DNA of 52,678 nt. Source: Klebsormidium nitens. Its lineage: Eukaryota; Streptophyta; Klebsormidiophyceae; Klebsormidiales; Klebsormidiaceae. Location: contig DF237215.1 of the NCBI GenBank assembly GCA_000708835.1, forward strand, positions 66,096 to 118,773, in the 5' to 3' direction. Each line of letters starts with the position of its first letter. Positions within the stretch are counted from its first letter, which is position 1. Below, piece after piece: positions 11,701-22,424 of the stretch. Made by a program: the position numbers and the translations under genes. The notes beneath the pieces were generated by a model. That model saw only the letters and a list, made by a program, of their open reading frames with translations. It searched no databases and was not told the DNA's origin.

Positions 11701-14700
11701 GCCTGACTGCAGCAACCCGCAAGCTGCTCAAGCGCGCCCCCATCCCTGGAAGCCTTCCGCTGCAACTCACGCCCCTCGACTCGGGGGCTGAGTTCCTCGA
11801 ACCCCCTGCGGCGCTTGCTGAGATTGCATCGAAGGCTTACTTCGGGTACAGCCAAGCAGGGACTCCGTCCAAAACGCACGAATCGGGGAGCAGAGGCCCT
11901 TTGGCTGAAGCTCATGGGGGGGGAGATGAGCAAGATCCGGCGGGAAGTAGCGGACTTGAGGAGCGATCGAGTGGGACAAGGATCGATCCGGACGCAGAAG
12001 CGCTGCTGTCCGGAAACGGTCCGAGCGTGTCCGCACTCTGGGCGCTCATCTGCCACCTGCGCCGGCTCAAAGTGGCCGCCGAGATGCTGCCACGTGGCGA
12101 GCTGTCGTCGTACGCGGTGTACCGGGGATCCCTCCGCCTGGACGGCCAAACGCTGCAGAACCTCGAGCTGCTGCAAAATGCTGCGGACGGCGGCCGGGCG
12201 GGGACGCTTCTCGCGAATTTAGACAGCTGCGTGACCGCGCAGGGGAAGCGGCTCCTGCGCCGTTGGATCTGCCATCCGAGCAGATCGACGGCCCAGATCG
12301 TGTCCCGGCAGGACGGGGTGGAGGAGCTGGTGGCGAGGCCGGAGCTAGCACGGGCTGTGCGGGAAGAGCTAAGGAAGCTGCCGGATCTGGAGAGGTTGCT
12401 TGGGAGGGTTAAGGCAATGGCGTCGGCGCCAGCTGCAATATCGTACTTTGCGGCGCAGACGCACCAGAAACATGTAAGAAAGTCTTCTGTTTTGTAAGTT
12501 GACTTTGGTATCTGGCTCGAGCCCGTTCGACGGATTGCGAATGTCAGTCTGTCGATCTCGGGCGAGTGCCTTTTGCAGACTACTCAGGGGCTGTTAACCC
12601 TTGCACTGGCGGGATTGTATATTCAACCTCCACGAACGAAGCTCGAGCCACTGCTCGTACGAGCTGTTCAAAGTAGGCTGAATCTGCTTGCACAACGGTG
12701 TGATGCTGTAAAACGAAGTTCCCGGTCATAAGAACGCAAGTCTCTGTTGCGAACGATTTCAGGATTGTGTCTGTCTGACAGTGGGGTTTAAAGCTTGGCC
12801 GCCTGGAAATGTATGCAACTTGACATGCACGGACAACGATACGGACCGACCTAAGAGCAGCGCTTCATTGCCTGCGTTTACTTGCTTGACGGACGTTGAA
12901 CACTCTGGAGTCTTTATGGGGTTTGTCTGTTACCTTTGGTGCCTTTTTCTTTCTTGACAGACGACTCGTGCGAAACGGATGAGGCACTACGTCGGGGCTT
13001 AGCCGAGGGCGATGTTAGAGGGACGAAATGCCGCTGGAGTAAACAACTCCGTGCCCTTGCCTTCGCACCTTCCCTGAACATTTTTTGCGTTCCTCTTCCA
13101 GGTCTCCACTTTCTGCGCCACCCTGGGCGGCCTTCAGCAAGCCTGTGCGGCGCTGACGTCACTCCACGCCCTACCGGACTCTGCTCGCGTCATCCTCAAG
13201 CCGTTCATTAGACCGGAAGAAGTCCGGCTCGTCTCCGAGTCCTTCGACGAGCTGACGTCATTCTTCGACTGGCCCAAGCCCGGTGCAAAAGACCGCGCCC
13301 CGAAGCTGAACCTCAAGCGGGCGGAGGACAGTTCGTCCGGTAAGGCGGCGCCCGAAACTTCGGCGGGAAAGCGAGCGTCCAAAAAGGGGAAGAAGGCAAA
13401 GGCGGAAGACGACGAAGATCCTCTCGGCAGAGAAGTGAAGGCGCTCTCGAGAATAGTCGAAGTTTTCGCGGACCGGAGGCTTGCCACGTGGGGTTCGCTG
13501 ATTGGCGAGGCCCTGGCCCGGGTCGACGTTCTTGTCGCGTTCGCAGCTGCGGCCATGGCGGCAGACGGGCCCACGTGTCGCCCTGTCTTCGTGGACAAAA
13601 CCGCACCGGATTTTGCGCCACATTGTGCGCCGGCATCTGAGCGGGGCAGCGCCGCCGGGCTCGGGCCGAGCCTGGCAACGCCCTCGCCTTCGCCCAGGCG
13701 GACGGGCGCACCCCCCGAGAGGGATCCCTCTGCGGGAGGTGACGTCAGCGGGCGAGAATCAATCGGGGACGGGTTGCCGGAGGAGTGTCAGACGCCTGTT
13801 TCGGAGAGCGGATCAGAGCGTCCGAATGGCGGCGCCGTGTTGCAGATTGAGGGTCTGTGGCACCCGTATGCGATTGGGGGCGGTGGGGGCACGTTTGTGC
13901 CGAACGATCTGACTCTCGGGGGACCGAACTCTGGCGCCGACTTGGATACTTCACAGCCACGTGGCACGCTCTCGGCGAGCCCACGTGGCATGCTCCTGAC
14001 GGGCCCCAACATGGGCGGCAAGTCGACGCTGCTGCGCGCCACGTGCCTAGCCGTCATCATGGCGCAGCTCGGGTGCCGCGTCCCGGCGGAGAAATGCTCG
14101 CTCTCCCTAGTTGACACGATCTTCACGCGGCTCGGCGCGAGCGACCGGATCTTTTCGGGCGAGAGCACGTTTCTGGTGGAGTGCAGCGAGGCGGCCAGCG
14201 TGCTGCGGCACGCGACGGCGGACTCGCTGGTCGTATTGGACGAGCTCGGCCGCGGGACGTCCACGTTTGACGGCTATTCCATAGCGTATGCGGTGAGTGG
14301 GTCCTTATGGACCGTTGCTGCGCTGCTCAGGCCGGACCGGAGTTCCGAGCCTATCGCTCTTCACCGGATCTGTGAAGACTGTACTTTTCAGGAGGGATTT
14401 TTGGAGCACAGAAGCTTTGCAAGCTGAGGTCGGAACGGACGGGCTTCATAGCAGCTTACTTGACTATTCACTAGGTCAGATACTTGCAACCTTACCCGTA
14501 TCCAGTTTTGTGGTATTTCAGTGCTTCGTGCGTCTGTCCGATGCATACCGCCAGTGTCCTTGCAGGGACCCGCAAGACTCTCGTTTCATTCTGAATCTGG
14601 CTCAAACAATCTGAATCAACCCAGGCACTCAGCAGAGACCACGATCACTTCGAAACGTGCCCTTTCGTGCAGGTGTCTTCAACGTGACAAAGACCCTCTT

Positions 14701-15558
14701 GTCTGAATCCCGCCCCCTATCGTCCTACCTGTTGCTTGGTTTTTCCGGGCCGATCCCGTCCCGACTGAAAACTACACCACAAGCATTTCCGGTACTCTCG
14801 TCGAATGAAATTCCTGACTCCTATCAGAAACACACGGCTGAAAAAGCATTCAAAACACATTGCAGGTCCTGAAGCACCTGAGCGAGGCGCTGGACTGCCG
14901 CCTGCTCTTCGCCACGCACTACCACCCCCTCACCGCCGAGTTCGCCTCCAGTCCCCGCATCACGCTCGCCCACATGGCCTGCCAAATGCTTCTCGACGGA
15001 GCGCCCAGCAAAACCCCCCGCGGTGACGCCGAAACGCTTGCTGACGTCAGCGCACTCAGTGATCGCCACGTGTCGCTACCAGAGGCGGACGACGACAACC
15101 TGCAGAAGGAGGGGCAGCTGGTGTTCCTGTACAAGCTGCGGCCGGGCCCGTGTCCAAAATCGTACGGCCTCCAGGTTGCCACGTTGGCAGGGATCCCGCG
15201 GTCAATTGTCCGAGCAGCCGCAGCGGCGGCCCGGGTGATGGAGTCGAAACTAGACAGGGCGTTCAGCGGAGCCGGCAGGCGGGGGCTGGAGTTGCCATGC
15301 CGGAAAGAGTCGGCCTCGGAAGACGGGTGTTTCGGACGGCCTTCGGACAGCAGTGGTCGTCTTGATTCAGCAGAGGACGGGTCAGCGAAAGAAGATGCCG
15401 GTTGTGAGAATCTGACGGGAAGCGAGCTGCGTATCGCCCGAACACTGCTTAGGCAAGGTCTAAGTGGCGGCATTGGATCCATGTTAGGGTCCCGGGCGGA
15501 TGAGGAGTCAGCACACGGAAGTCTCGTCCAGACGTGGCAGGAATTGCAGGCCCAGTAA
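8726..15558 (+). CDS. MSH7: DNA mismatch repair protein MSH7 (MutS homolog, plant-specific MSH6-like)
   Basis: Partner of MSH2 in the plant MutS-gamma heterodimer that recognises base-base mismatches in the nucleus. Six exons: 8726-9272, 9908-10164, 10655-11032, 11667-12473, 13102-14292 and 14866-15558; phases agree and give about 1,290 residues. The N terminus carries a perfect PCNA-interacting box (Q3, M6, F9, L10 in QRSMLSFL) and then a disordered basic region. The mismatch-binding domain begins at RRPDHPDYD with the FYE motif at residues 239-241 ([16 protein letters not shown]), then [19 protein letters not shown]. Core elements [19 protein letters not shown] and [11 protein letters not shown] follow. 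The ATPase has Walker [10 protein letters not shown] near residue 964, Walker [16 protein letters not shown] near 1043, then [12 protein letters not shown]. Tudor/PWWP modules of MSH6 are absent, which favours MSH7. It is longer than land-plant MSH7 because of Ser/Gly-rich inserts before the ATPase and at the C terminus. Confidence 0.93.
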
Positions 15559-15665
15559 AGACGACTCTTCCACGCATCTTGCTAAAAAAACAGATTTGTG
15601 AATTATTACTAAGGGTGCAGGCTGTTGTGCGGTCTCGTTAAAATGGTCTTCAAATCTTGTAGAAC

Positions 15666-16016
15666 TCACGGCACGCATGAGACTGATATTTCAGTGAGCG
15701 GGAGCCCCAGATGCAGCAAGTAAGCGTACATGACCTCCATCATGGCCTGAACATGGAATGCAAGCGAGCAACTTGCTTGCAGAGAAACAACGTTCTTAAA
15801 TGTTCTCTCGCCATAGAGGGAGTTATTGGTAGGTACGACATCGATGCAGGGTGCTCGGACTAGGCGATACTCACTGATCAGTTTCACCACTCGACCCATG
15901 GGCACTCCCGAAGGTATCTTCTCAACATCGAGAGTCTCATCCCCTTCATTAATTGAGTTGTTGAGCTGTTTGAGACAAGTCTCGGTCCTAGTAGGGATAA
16001 GTGTACCATTAGTGAA
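15666..16016 (-). CDS. Unrecognised open frame, possible orphan exon or gene fragment
   Basis: A 116-residue open frame bounded by stops, with no clear ATG start. It reads like real protein (GRVVKLISEYRLVRAPCIDV, then NSLYGERTFKNVVSL, then a hydrophobic helix AMMEVMYAYLLHLGLP). The G-x-VV-x-L ... P ... LY spacing is faintly like the C-terminal domain of ketopantoate reductase-type dehydrogenases, but this is too weak to name. No matching exons were found nearby between MSH7 and the next gene. It may be a relic of a lost gene or a small lineage-specific gene. Confidence 0.3.
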   Translation of the reverse strand, partial: FTNGTLIPTRTETCLKQLNNSINEGDETLDVEKIPSGVPMGRVVKLISEYRLVRAPCIDVVPTNNSLYGERTFKNVVSLQASCSLAFHVQAMMEVMYAYLLHLGLPLTEISVSCVP

Positions 16017-16592
16017 CTATAATATATCTTGCTCGAATGGATGTTAAAAAAGATGGCAATTAATGATCGACGAATTCTCGCTTGATTAGTACGTGTTGGT
16101 GCTATTGTCGCCAGAGCCTGAATGCAGCAATCTGGGGTACTAATTATAACACGTCACTGATCGTGCCGACCGTCACATCTGTGTAGATCATACGTACCAC
16201 GTGATCCACCATCATTGTGTGTTACGTACCAACGAGTTAAGTCCGACTCATTGAATGCATGATACAAGGTCAAAAGCTTGATTAATGTACGTTGCCTATC
16301 TCATGCAACCATCGCAGTACGCAACGAGCTGCTGACACCAAGCTAGACTCACGTACACTCGATCAAACCTTTAAAAGCGACCCAATACTTTTAGTACATC
16401 ACGACGTTTGTCTCAGCCTCGGCAGCTTGAGGTGGACCTGGCATCATCTTTTTCCTTACATCTACCAAATTTTTGATGCTTTGACGCAATATTCTTGGGC
16501 AACACTGTCAAAACCTGAATCTAGCAGAACATCTCCAAGGCCTCTTAGCTGAATTAATTGCATCATATTGGCTTGGAAGTCGTCGAGCTTTT

Positions 16593-16806
16593 CTTGACCT
16601 TTCAAGTTTGGAGGGTGATCACAAGCACGAGGGTGTGCTGACGCCATCATTGACCTCTCAAGTTGGAGAGTAATCACAAGCACGGGGGTGTGCTGACGCC
16701 ATCATTGATCTCTCAAGTTGGAGAGTAATCAAAAGCACGAGGGTGTCATCATTGACCTCTCAAGTTGGAGAGTAATCAAAAGCACGAGGGTGTGCTGACG
16801 CCATCG
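16593..16806. repeat. Tandem repeat, about 55-base unit, four copies, overlapping a stop codon
   Basis: Four units each contain TCAAGTTGGAGAGTAATCA followed by AGCACGAGGGTGT and usually GCTGACGCCATC. The third unit lacks seven or so bases. The rightmost unit includes the last codons and stop (16776-16778) of the minus-strand secreted protein. The array is therefore a duplication of that gene's coding end running into its 3' region. Confidence 0.85.
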
Positions 16807-19800
16807 ATGACGATGTCAGGGCCGCACTGACCGGGGCAGCATCTCATGGTCACCCCGGCTGCGTTGCAGCACTTGTTCGGCAACGGTCCGAATGGGTCGC
16901 AAAAGTCGTTGGTGCAGCTCTGAAGCGGTCCTGCAAAAGGCAGCATCTTTGCGGGTCAGTGACCGAATTTGAGATAACAGAAAGTTAAGGGCGGCTGATG
17001 ATGTGGAAAGTCCCCCCCGTTACTTTATTACGTCATGTATAGGTGACCACTGACAGTGTTGCTGATCAGTGCATGCGTAAGAGCGACGTCGCAAGCAATA
17101 ACTGTCGGTGTTGTTTGCTCAGTTGTCCCATTAGCATACTGGCCGCATACCTGCCCCTTAGGTCCATCTAAGCTTCTGACAGCAATCGACTGGCCCGGTT
17201 TTCAGCTTTCTGATCTGATGACGTCATGAGCTACCGCCCTGAGGGTTCCTTATCGGTGCCAATATGCCTGTCACTCAGCTTCGAAGCCAGTTCGACCCCG
17301 CTCAAAAAAAGCCATCCGTGAGCCTGAGTCAAAAGCCGAAGCTTGGTCCGAAAGCGCAGATGAGAGCGAAGACGAAGTTTTTTGAAAGACGGGGAAACAG
17401 CATACCGTATGAGAAGAGCAAATGCATTACTCAGACGGCGTCTGCACTATTATTAACCGGCTCAGATTCACTATGGCAGCAAATCTGCCTGTACCTTGCA
17501 CTTCGATAAGGAGCAAGTTTACAATCCTGAACGGTTATCAACCGACTAAACCGGACCTGTTGGAGCAGGAGTTGGCGCAGGGGTTGGAGCCGGAGTAGTA
17601 GGAGCCGGAGTAGTAGGAACCGGGGTGGTAGGAGCCGGGGTAGTGGGGACAGGCCCGGGGGTAGCGCCGCCGCTACCGAAGCCGAGGCATGTTGGGTTCG
17701 TGGTCCCGTCAGAGTTGGGCGTACTGGGGCCGCAGAGACCGGGGCAGCGGAGGCCGAGGGATCCCTCGGAGTTGCAGCACCGGTTGGGAGCGGAGCTGGC
17801 GGTGTCGCAGCGGTCGGCGCAGGTGGAGATAGGACCCGGGGTAGGAGCTGGGGTGGTGGGTACCGGGGTGGTCGGAGCCGGGGTGGTGGGAGCCGGGGTG
17901 GTGTGTACCGGGGTGGTGGGAGCCGGGGTGGTGGGAGCCGGGGTGGTGGGTACGGCCGGGGTGGTGGGTACGGCCGGGGTGGTGGGAACCGGGGTGGTGG
18001 GAACCGGGGTGGTGGGAGCCGGGGTGAAAGTCGTGGGCCCGGGGGTTGGTGCAATCACTGAGCACAAAGCAACGCAGTTGATCAGCTGCACTACCTAGGT
18101 CCACTAAAAGCATTGCATAAACATGGAACATGACCTACGCGTGGAGCAATTTAACAAAGACTGGCTTGAGATGGTTAGCCTGCGTCAGCTGAACAATTAG
18201 CGGCTGTCTGATCAAGTGAAGTTGTTGCATGTGCTTTAATCAGCAGTCATGATCGACAGGACGGATTTGATCTGCTTCAGTGGGGAAGGGAAATCGACGT
18301 CACGCTGAAGTCCAGAAAACGTCAGCCAAAACTCCCAGTGGGCGTGTTGCTTTCAAATGCTGCCACGTACGTTGATTGAAAGCTAGCTTGGGCTCACTTT
18401 TCTGCGGCATCGACATAGCTCAGAATCTGAGGAGCCCTTCATCCAAAAGCATGCCTGCAAAGCCTTCTGCTTGATGCCCAGATCACATGAGTTGCTAAAC
18501 ATTTGGAATCTGAGTTCCAAATGCCACGTCATATCAAGTAAGGTGCGAGCTCACCAATGCTCCTGCCCACAACGTAGACAACTGAGTCAAGTTCGAAGTC
18601 CAGTGCATCCGCTATGGCCAATCTGCATGTATGGAACACAGGAAGGTTTGGCGATATTAATCAGGTTTGATAACCAGACTTTAGTGTGGTTCTTTGACCA
18701 ATAACCGCGTTAAGCCATGCTAAAGCCGTGATTAATACTGCTCGAGTCAGGTTATTGGACACTCAACCAGCACTGAACCAGCCCGTCACCAACTATTTTC
18801 AACCGCCAAAAGTCCCTCATGTGCCACGAAGCACGCAAGTGTTCCAGTGACTTCAGTACAGCCCAGTCAATTTCACCTTAGTGTTGGACCTGGATTAAAG
18901 AGAAGCAGGCAAGATTTAACTGCGGATGTCCACATTCACTGGCCGAGGAGTAGTAGACCTACGTAACATTGATTGAGTGCAAAGACATTCGAACTTCGGT
19001 CCGGCCGGGTTTACGTGCTGCAAGGTTAGTATATAGCGACCAACTCGTAACAGCCGGAGATTTGCTCCCCGTTCCTTCTTCGCTGCTTAGATAAAGATGA
19101 CAACTTGGGCTCGCGCAAGAAGAGCCCAAACACTCTGAGGAGACATGATTGGAGGATTAGATTATTGGGCGTTCATTTACCTGATGTGTACAGTGTCTCC
19201 CATAGAGACGGAGATAGGAGCAGTTGTGAGAAGTCTCGTGTAGCCATCGTACGCAATGTGATGTGTGCTATTGTCAGCAAAGTTGTCCACATACTGTGCG
19301 GCATTGCTGTTAGGATTGACATTGTCGATGGATACGGCCTTTCCATCACTTGCCAGGGCCACGTTATCACGGGGTGTAAAGGCGCCGTTCCCCACTGTAC
19401 CGAAAAGAGAGGCAGCAATCAGATTGGCAGAAAGATGGCTGAAAGCAAATTGTTGCAGACCAGAGGGCTTCTAAAAGGCAGATGATTCAGAAACGGAGGG
19501 CTAGATTGGAGCAGACAAAAGGAACACGTGATGTTGAAGAATGTTTGCTTGACAAAGCGGACGGGAAGCAGACAAAGTATAGGGGAGGAGAAGGCTAGAG
19601 AATAAGAGAGCAGTGAAAAGAGTAAAGCAGAGTAAGGGGGGGGGGGGAGAGAAGACAGCTTAGATGTGGGTAGTTAAGTAGAACCATTTTGCAGACGGGT
19701 GATTGGCAGGTTACTTTTGAGAGAAACAGAGCAAAGAAATCAGACCCATCCAGATCCAAGATGCAGGGCCCAACGTGACATGCTTCTTAAAGAATTTGTG

Positions 19801-21165
19801 CGCTGCAAATACTGCAGAGAGAAATGAAAAGCAACGTCATGGAGGCTGCAAGTTGAGAACTTGCCTTCGATCGTTGCAGATTGGGTTTCAAGTCCTTGTC
19901 CAATCAGCTTGAGGCAAGACTATTGGATATTAGAGTACAATCATTCAGAAGGGGGAATTGACATATAGCCACTCACAGCCTCTCATACTCACCTTGTAAC
20001 CGAGAATCATCGAAATATGATTGGAACTCACCTTTCACAAAGAGCGCAAAGATGTCATTGAATGCGTCGACATACTCCAAGTACTCTTCCGACCCAAACA
20101 CATATTGGAATGTGAGCTGGCCATTGCCTTGTGCGGTCCCTTTGAAGTCCAGGATCGAGGCATCATTGGTCGTGCCATTGTTGATCTGGCTCAACAATGA
20201 GTCTCCAGGTTCGCCATTGATTGTAAAGCTGCTCTCCGCGAGGTTCTCGGTCTCAATGGACAGTTCTCCAGAGCCACACGTCAGCACCACTCCGCTGGAA
20301 ATGCCATATTCAGAGTTCAAGGCGTGCGAGCCGTCGAGTTGGAAGATGCCGGAAGCAGAGGTTGCCCCCGTATACACAACGGAAGACGCATCAACAGCGA
20401 GGAGACTGTTGGCTCCGACAAGAGTCGTGGCCAGACCTGGAAGAGTAAAACGGGCTCAATGTCAGATTAACTAGGGACACACATTGACACTATCAGTTCT
20501 TGTTACGTAAATAAGCAGGCGTAAAAGGGGTCTCAGTGTCCAGATCTGGCAGGTACACAATTGAAGGCGACACACGCAGGTGACATCAGCCTTCTAAGCG
20601 GATTGTGCTCAAGGACAGACTCTGTAATTCTACTTTGTCGAGGCAAAATGTCAAACTTCTCTGAGCTGCATGGTAGTCGGAGACTGCATGAATCCCTTCA
20701 GGAAAGAAAGTCTGCTTACGTATGACAAGAAGTTTACAAGGTGCGCTTATTGCTTATTGATTCTGTTGTCAGGATGACGTCAGATTAAATTACAAGCATC
20801 CGACTGGTTTGGGATTTGAGAGCTGCACATCGTGTGAATAGATGTAGGCAGTGTCTCACAAGCAAGCCTGCACGCAAGTGTCTCATAGATGACACACCGG
20901 CAGTAAACCTACCCAAAGCATCGGTAGCCTCCACAAACGAGTTGGCCAACAAACGGCGCTCAGCTCCAGTGCTCGTCCTCAGGATGGTCGCCTTTTGGCG
21001 TGCCGGCTGAATCAATGTTGCCTTGCCAGCGCCGCTCGCTATCTCGCTCAGGGGTCGCATGCCAAGCGCAGTTTCGCTAAGAAAGACGAGAATCAACAGG
21101 AGAACATACGAAGCCACCATAGCTGAGCTGGAGATCCTCGCGGTGGACAGCAGAGAGGGCGCCAT
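16776..21165 (-). CDS. Secreted choice-of-anchor L domain protein with Thr/Pro linkers and two Cys-rich modules
   Basis: Six minus-strand exons, 21165-20913, 20436-20032, 19394-19181, 18622-18555, 18057-17557 and 16930-16776; all phases agree and give 531 residues. Residues 16-35 form a signal peptide (MVASYVLLLILVFLSETALG), so it enters the secretory pathway. Exons 2-4 encode a fold with the hallmarks of the choice-of-anchor L domain known mainly from bacterial surface proteins: GVVLTCGSGE, FQYVFGSEEYLEYVDAFND, NVALASDGKAVSIDNVN, AYDGYTRLLTTA, GDTVHIRLAIADALDFELDS. Exon 5 is a Pro/Thr array (PTTPAPTTPVP) interrupted by one Cys-rich module (CADRCDTASSAPNRCCNSEG...CPGLCGP). Exon 6 ends with a second (CTNDFCDP...LPNKCCNAAG...RCCPGQCGP). 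The linkers look suited to O-glycosylation. A wall or matrix adhesion role is inferred. The same module occurs in the two plus-strand secreted genes described below. Confidence 0.82.
17560..18045 (-). repeat. Coding minisatellite, Pro/Thr linker
   Basis: Blocks of a 12-15-base unit encode PTTPAPTTPVPTTP-type sequence on both sides of the first Cys-rich module in exon 5 of the choice-of-anchor gene. The plus strand reads as GGTGGTGGGAGCCGG repeats. Such arrays change length easily. Confidence 0.85.
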
Positions 21166-22424
21166 TGATGTTGGTGCTCTACTTGTGCTGCAAGCTAGGA
21201 ATCATCAAGCTGGGCCCCTGGAAATGGCGCTAGATCTTTCGAGGAAGCAAACCCACTTGTCCAGATTCATCTTCAAAAATGCTCTCGGATTACTCTTCAA
21301 GCGAGCTGCTGAGACTCAGAGAGTACATTAGGTATATTGTATACGTACTACGAATGGAACTGGAAAGAATCGCCCTGCACTAAGGTGTCACATGTATCGT
21401 ATGCTGCACATGGTGTCCTTCAGCCCCGAACAGCTACCGGTAGTCACTTGCGCCGGCGGCGTGCGCCAATTGGCTGCCATGCAGTGCACTGAGACGGTAC
21501 GGTTACCGGTAGCTGCCAGTGCACGTGGCCGCCGCCCTCCGCCTTGCCGGCGGCAGCCCGGGGCTACATATCTACCGTACTACGTAGTACGCACGGTACA
21601 GGTAACAGGTTACAGCCTGAGGGCCCAGGCCCCTACTACGGTACGGTTACCGGTATACCAACGACGGAGTTCTGACATCGTCGGCTCCCAGGCCGACTGT
21701 TCTCCGGTCAGGATCGGCTGGACCTCTGAACCGGTCGGCTTGTGCGATCAGCCAAACACCTGATGATTCTAGCTGTCGGCTTTTCCGCCGACGCCCCTCG
21801 GTTGAGTCGTCGGCTGACGTTTGCCCGGTGTGACGGCTCGTGTCGAGCACTGATTATTATACGAACGTTGCAATTAGGGCCGGCGATCGGACTGACGGCA
21901 CTAAGTCCCACTGCACGGACAGCCCGCTATTTCCGGTAAGTCGGTTCAGGGATGCCCTCAAGCTGCCAGTTGGTAGTCCGATTGACTGAACCGTAATTTC
22001 CGTCCAGTCAACCGGTACGGAAGATCCGACCACACGCAGCTTCCAGTCGAAAGAATCTCAGCAGTGAGCACTGAGCAGGAGTCAGGACTAGGACTCGGGA
22101 GTCGGGAGTCGGGAGGATGCAGGGCACAATTTCGCGGGATCGCCCAATCCATACGTCGGCCCTCGGGCTGTGACTTGTGATGCGCAACCCCCTTTTTAGG
22201 GCGCGGGGCCGGCCTCCATGCGCATTGAGACTGAGTCGTGTCCGGACTCGCTCCTCAAAGATATTAGGGCATAAGTTGTGGGGTTGCTTACTCTGCAGTA
22301 CGTGGTGGCGCAGCGCCATTGGGTATTCGACCTTAGCGTCAAACAGGGTCAGTGAAAGGTCGGTCAAGCTAGTATATACGACTTGGCGACTGTGGGCCGA
22401 GGGCTTTGCCATCTCTCTCGTGCA
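21166..22424. promoter_or_regulatory. Divergent intergenic region between two secreted-protein genes, with CGGTTACCGGTA palindromes
   Basis: About 1.26 kb between divergent start codons, so both promoters should lie here. It holds a direct repeat ACGGTACGGTTACCGGTA (near 21494 and 21638). It also holds an inverted pair CAGCTACCGGTA / TACCGGTAGCTG (near 21430 and 21505). Short ORFs in it lack protein-like character. Confidence 0.45.

Noticed and set aside
19636-19650. Poly-G run
   Set aside because: Homopolymer of about a dozen G inside an intron of the choice-of-anchor gene; simple sequence and prone to read error.
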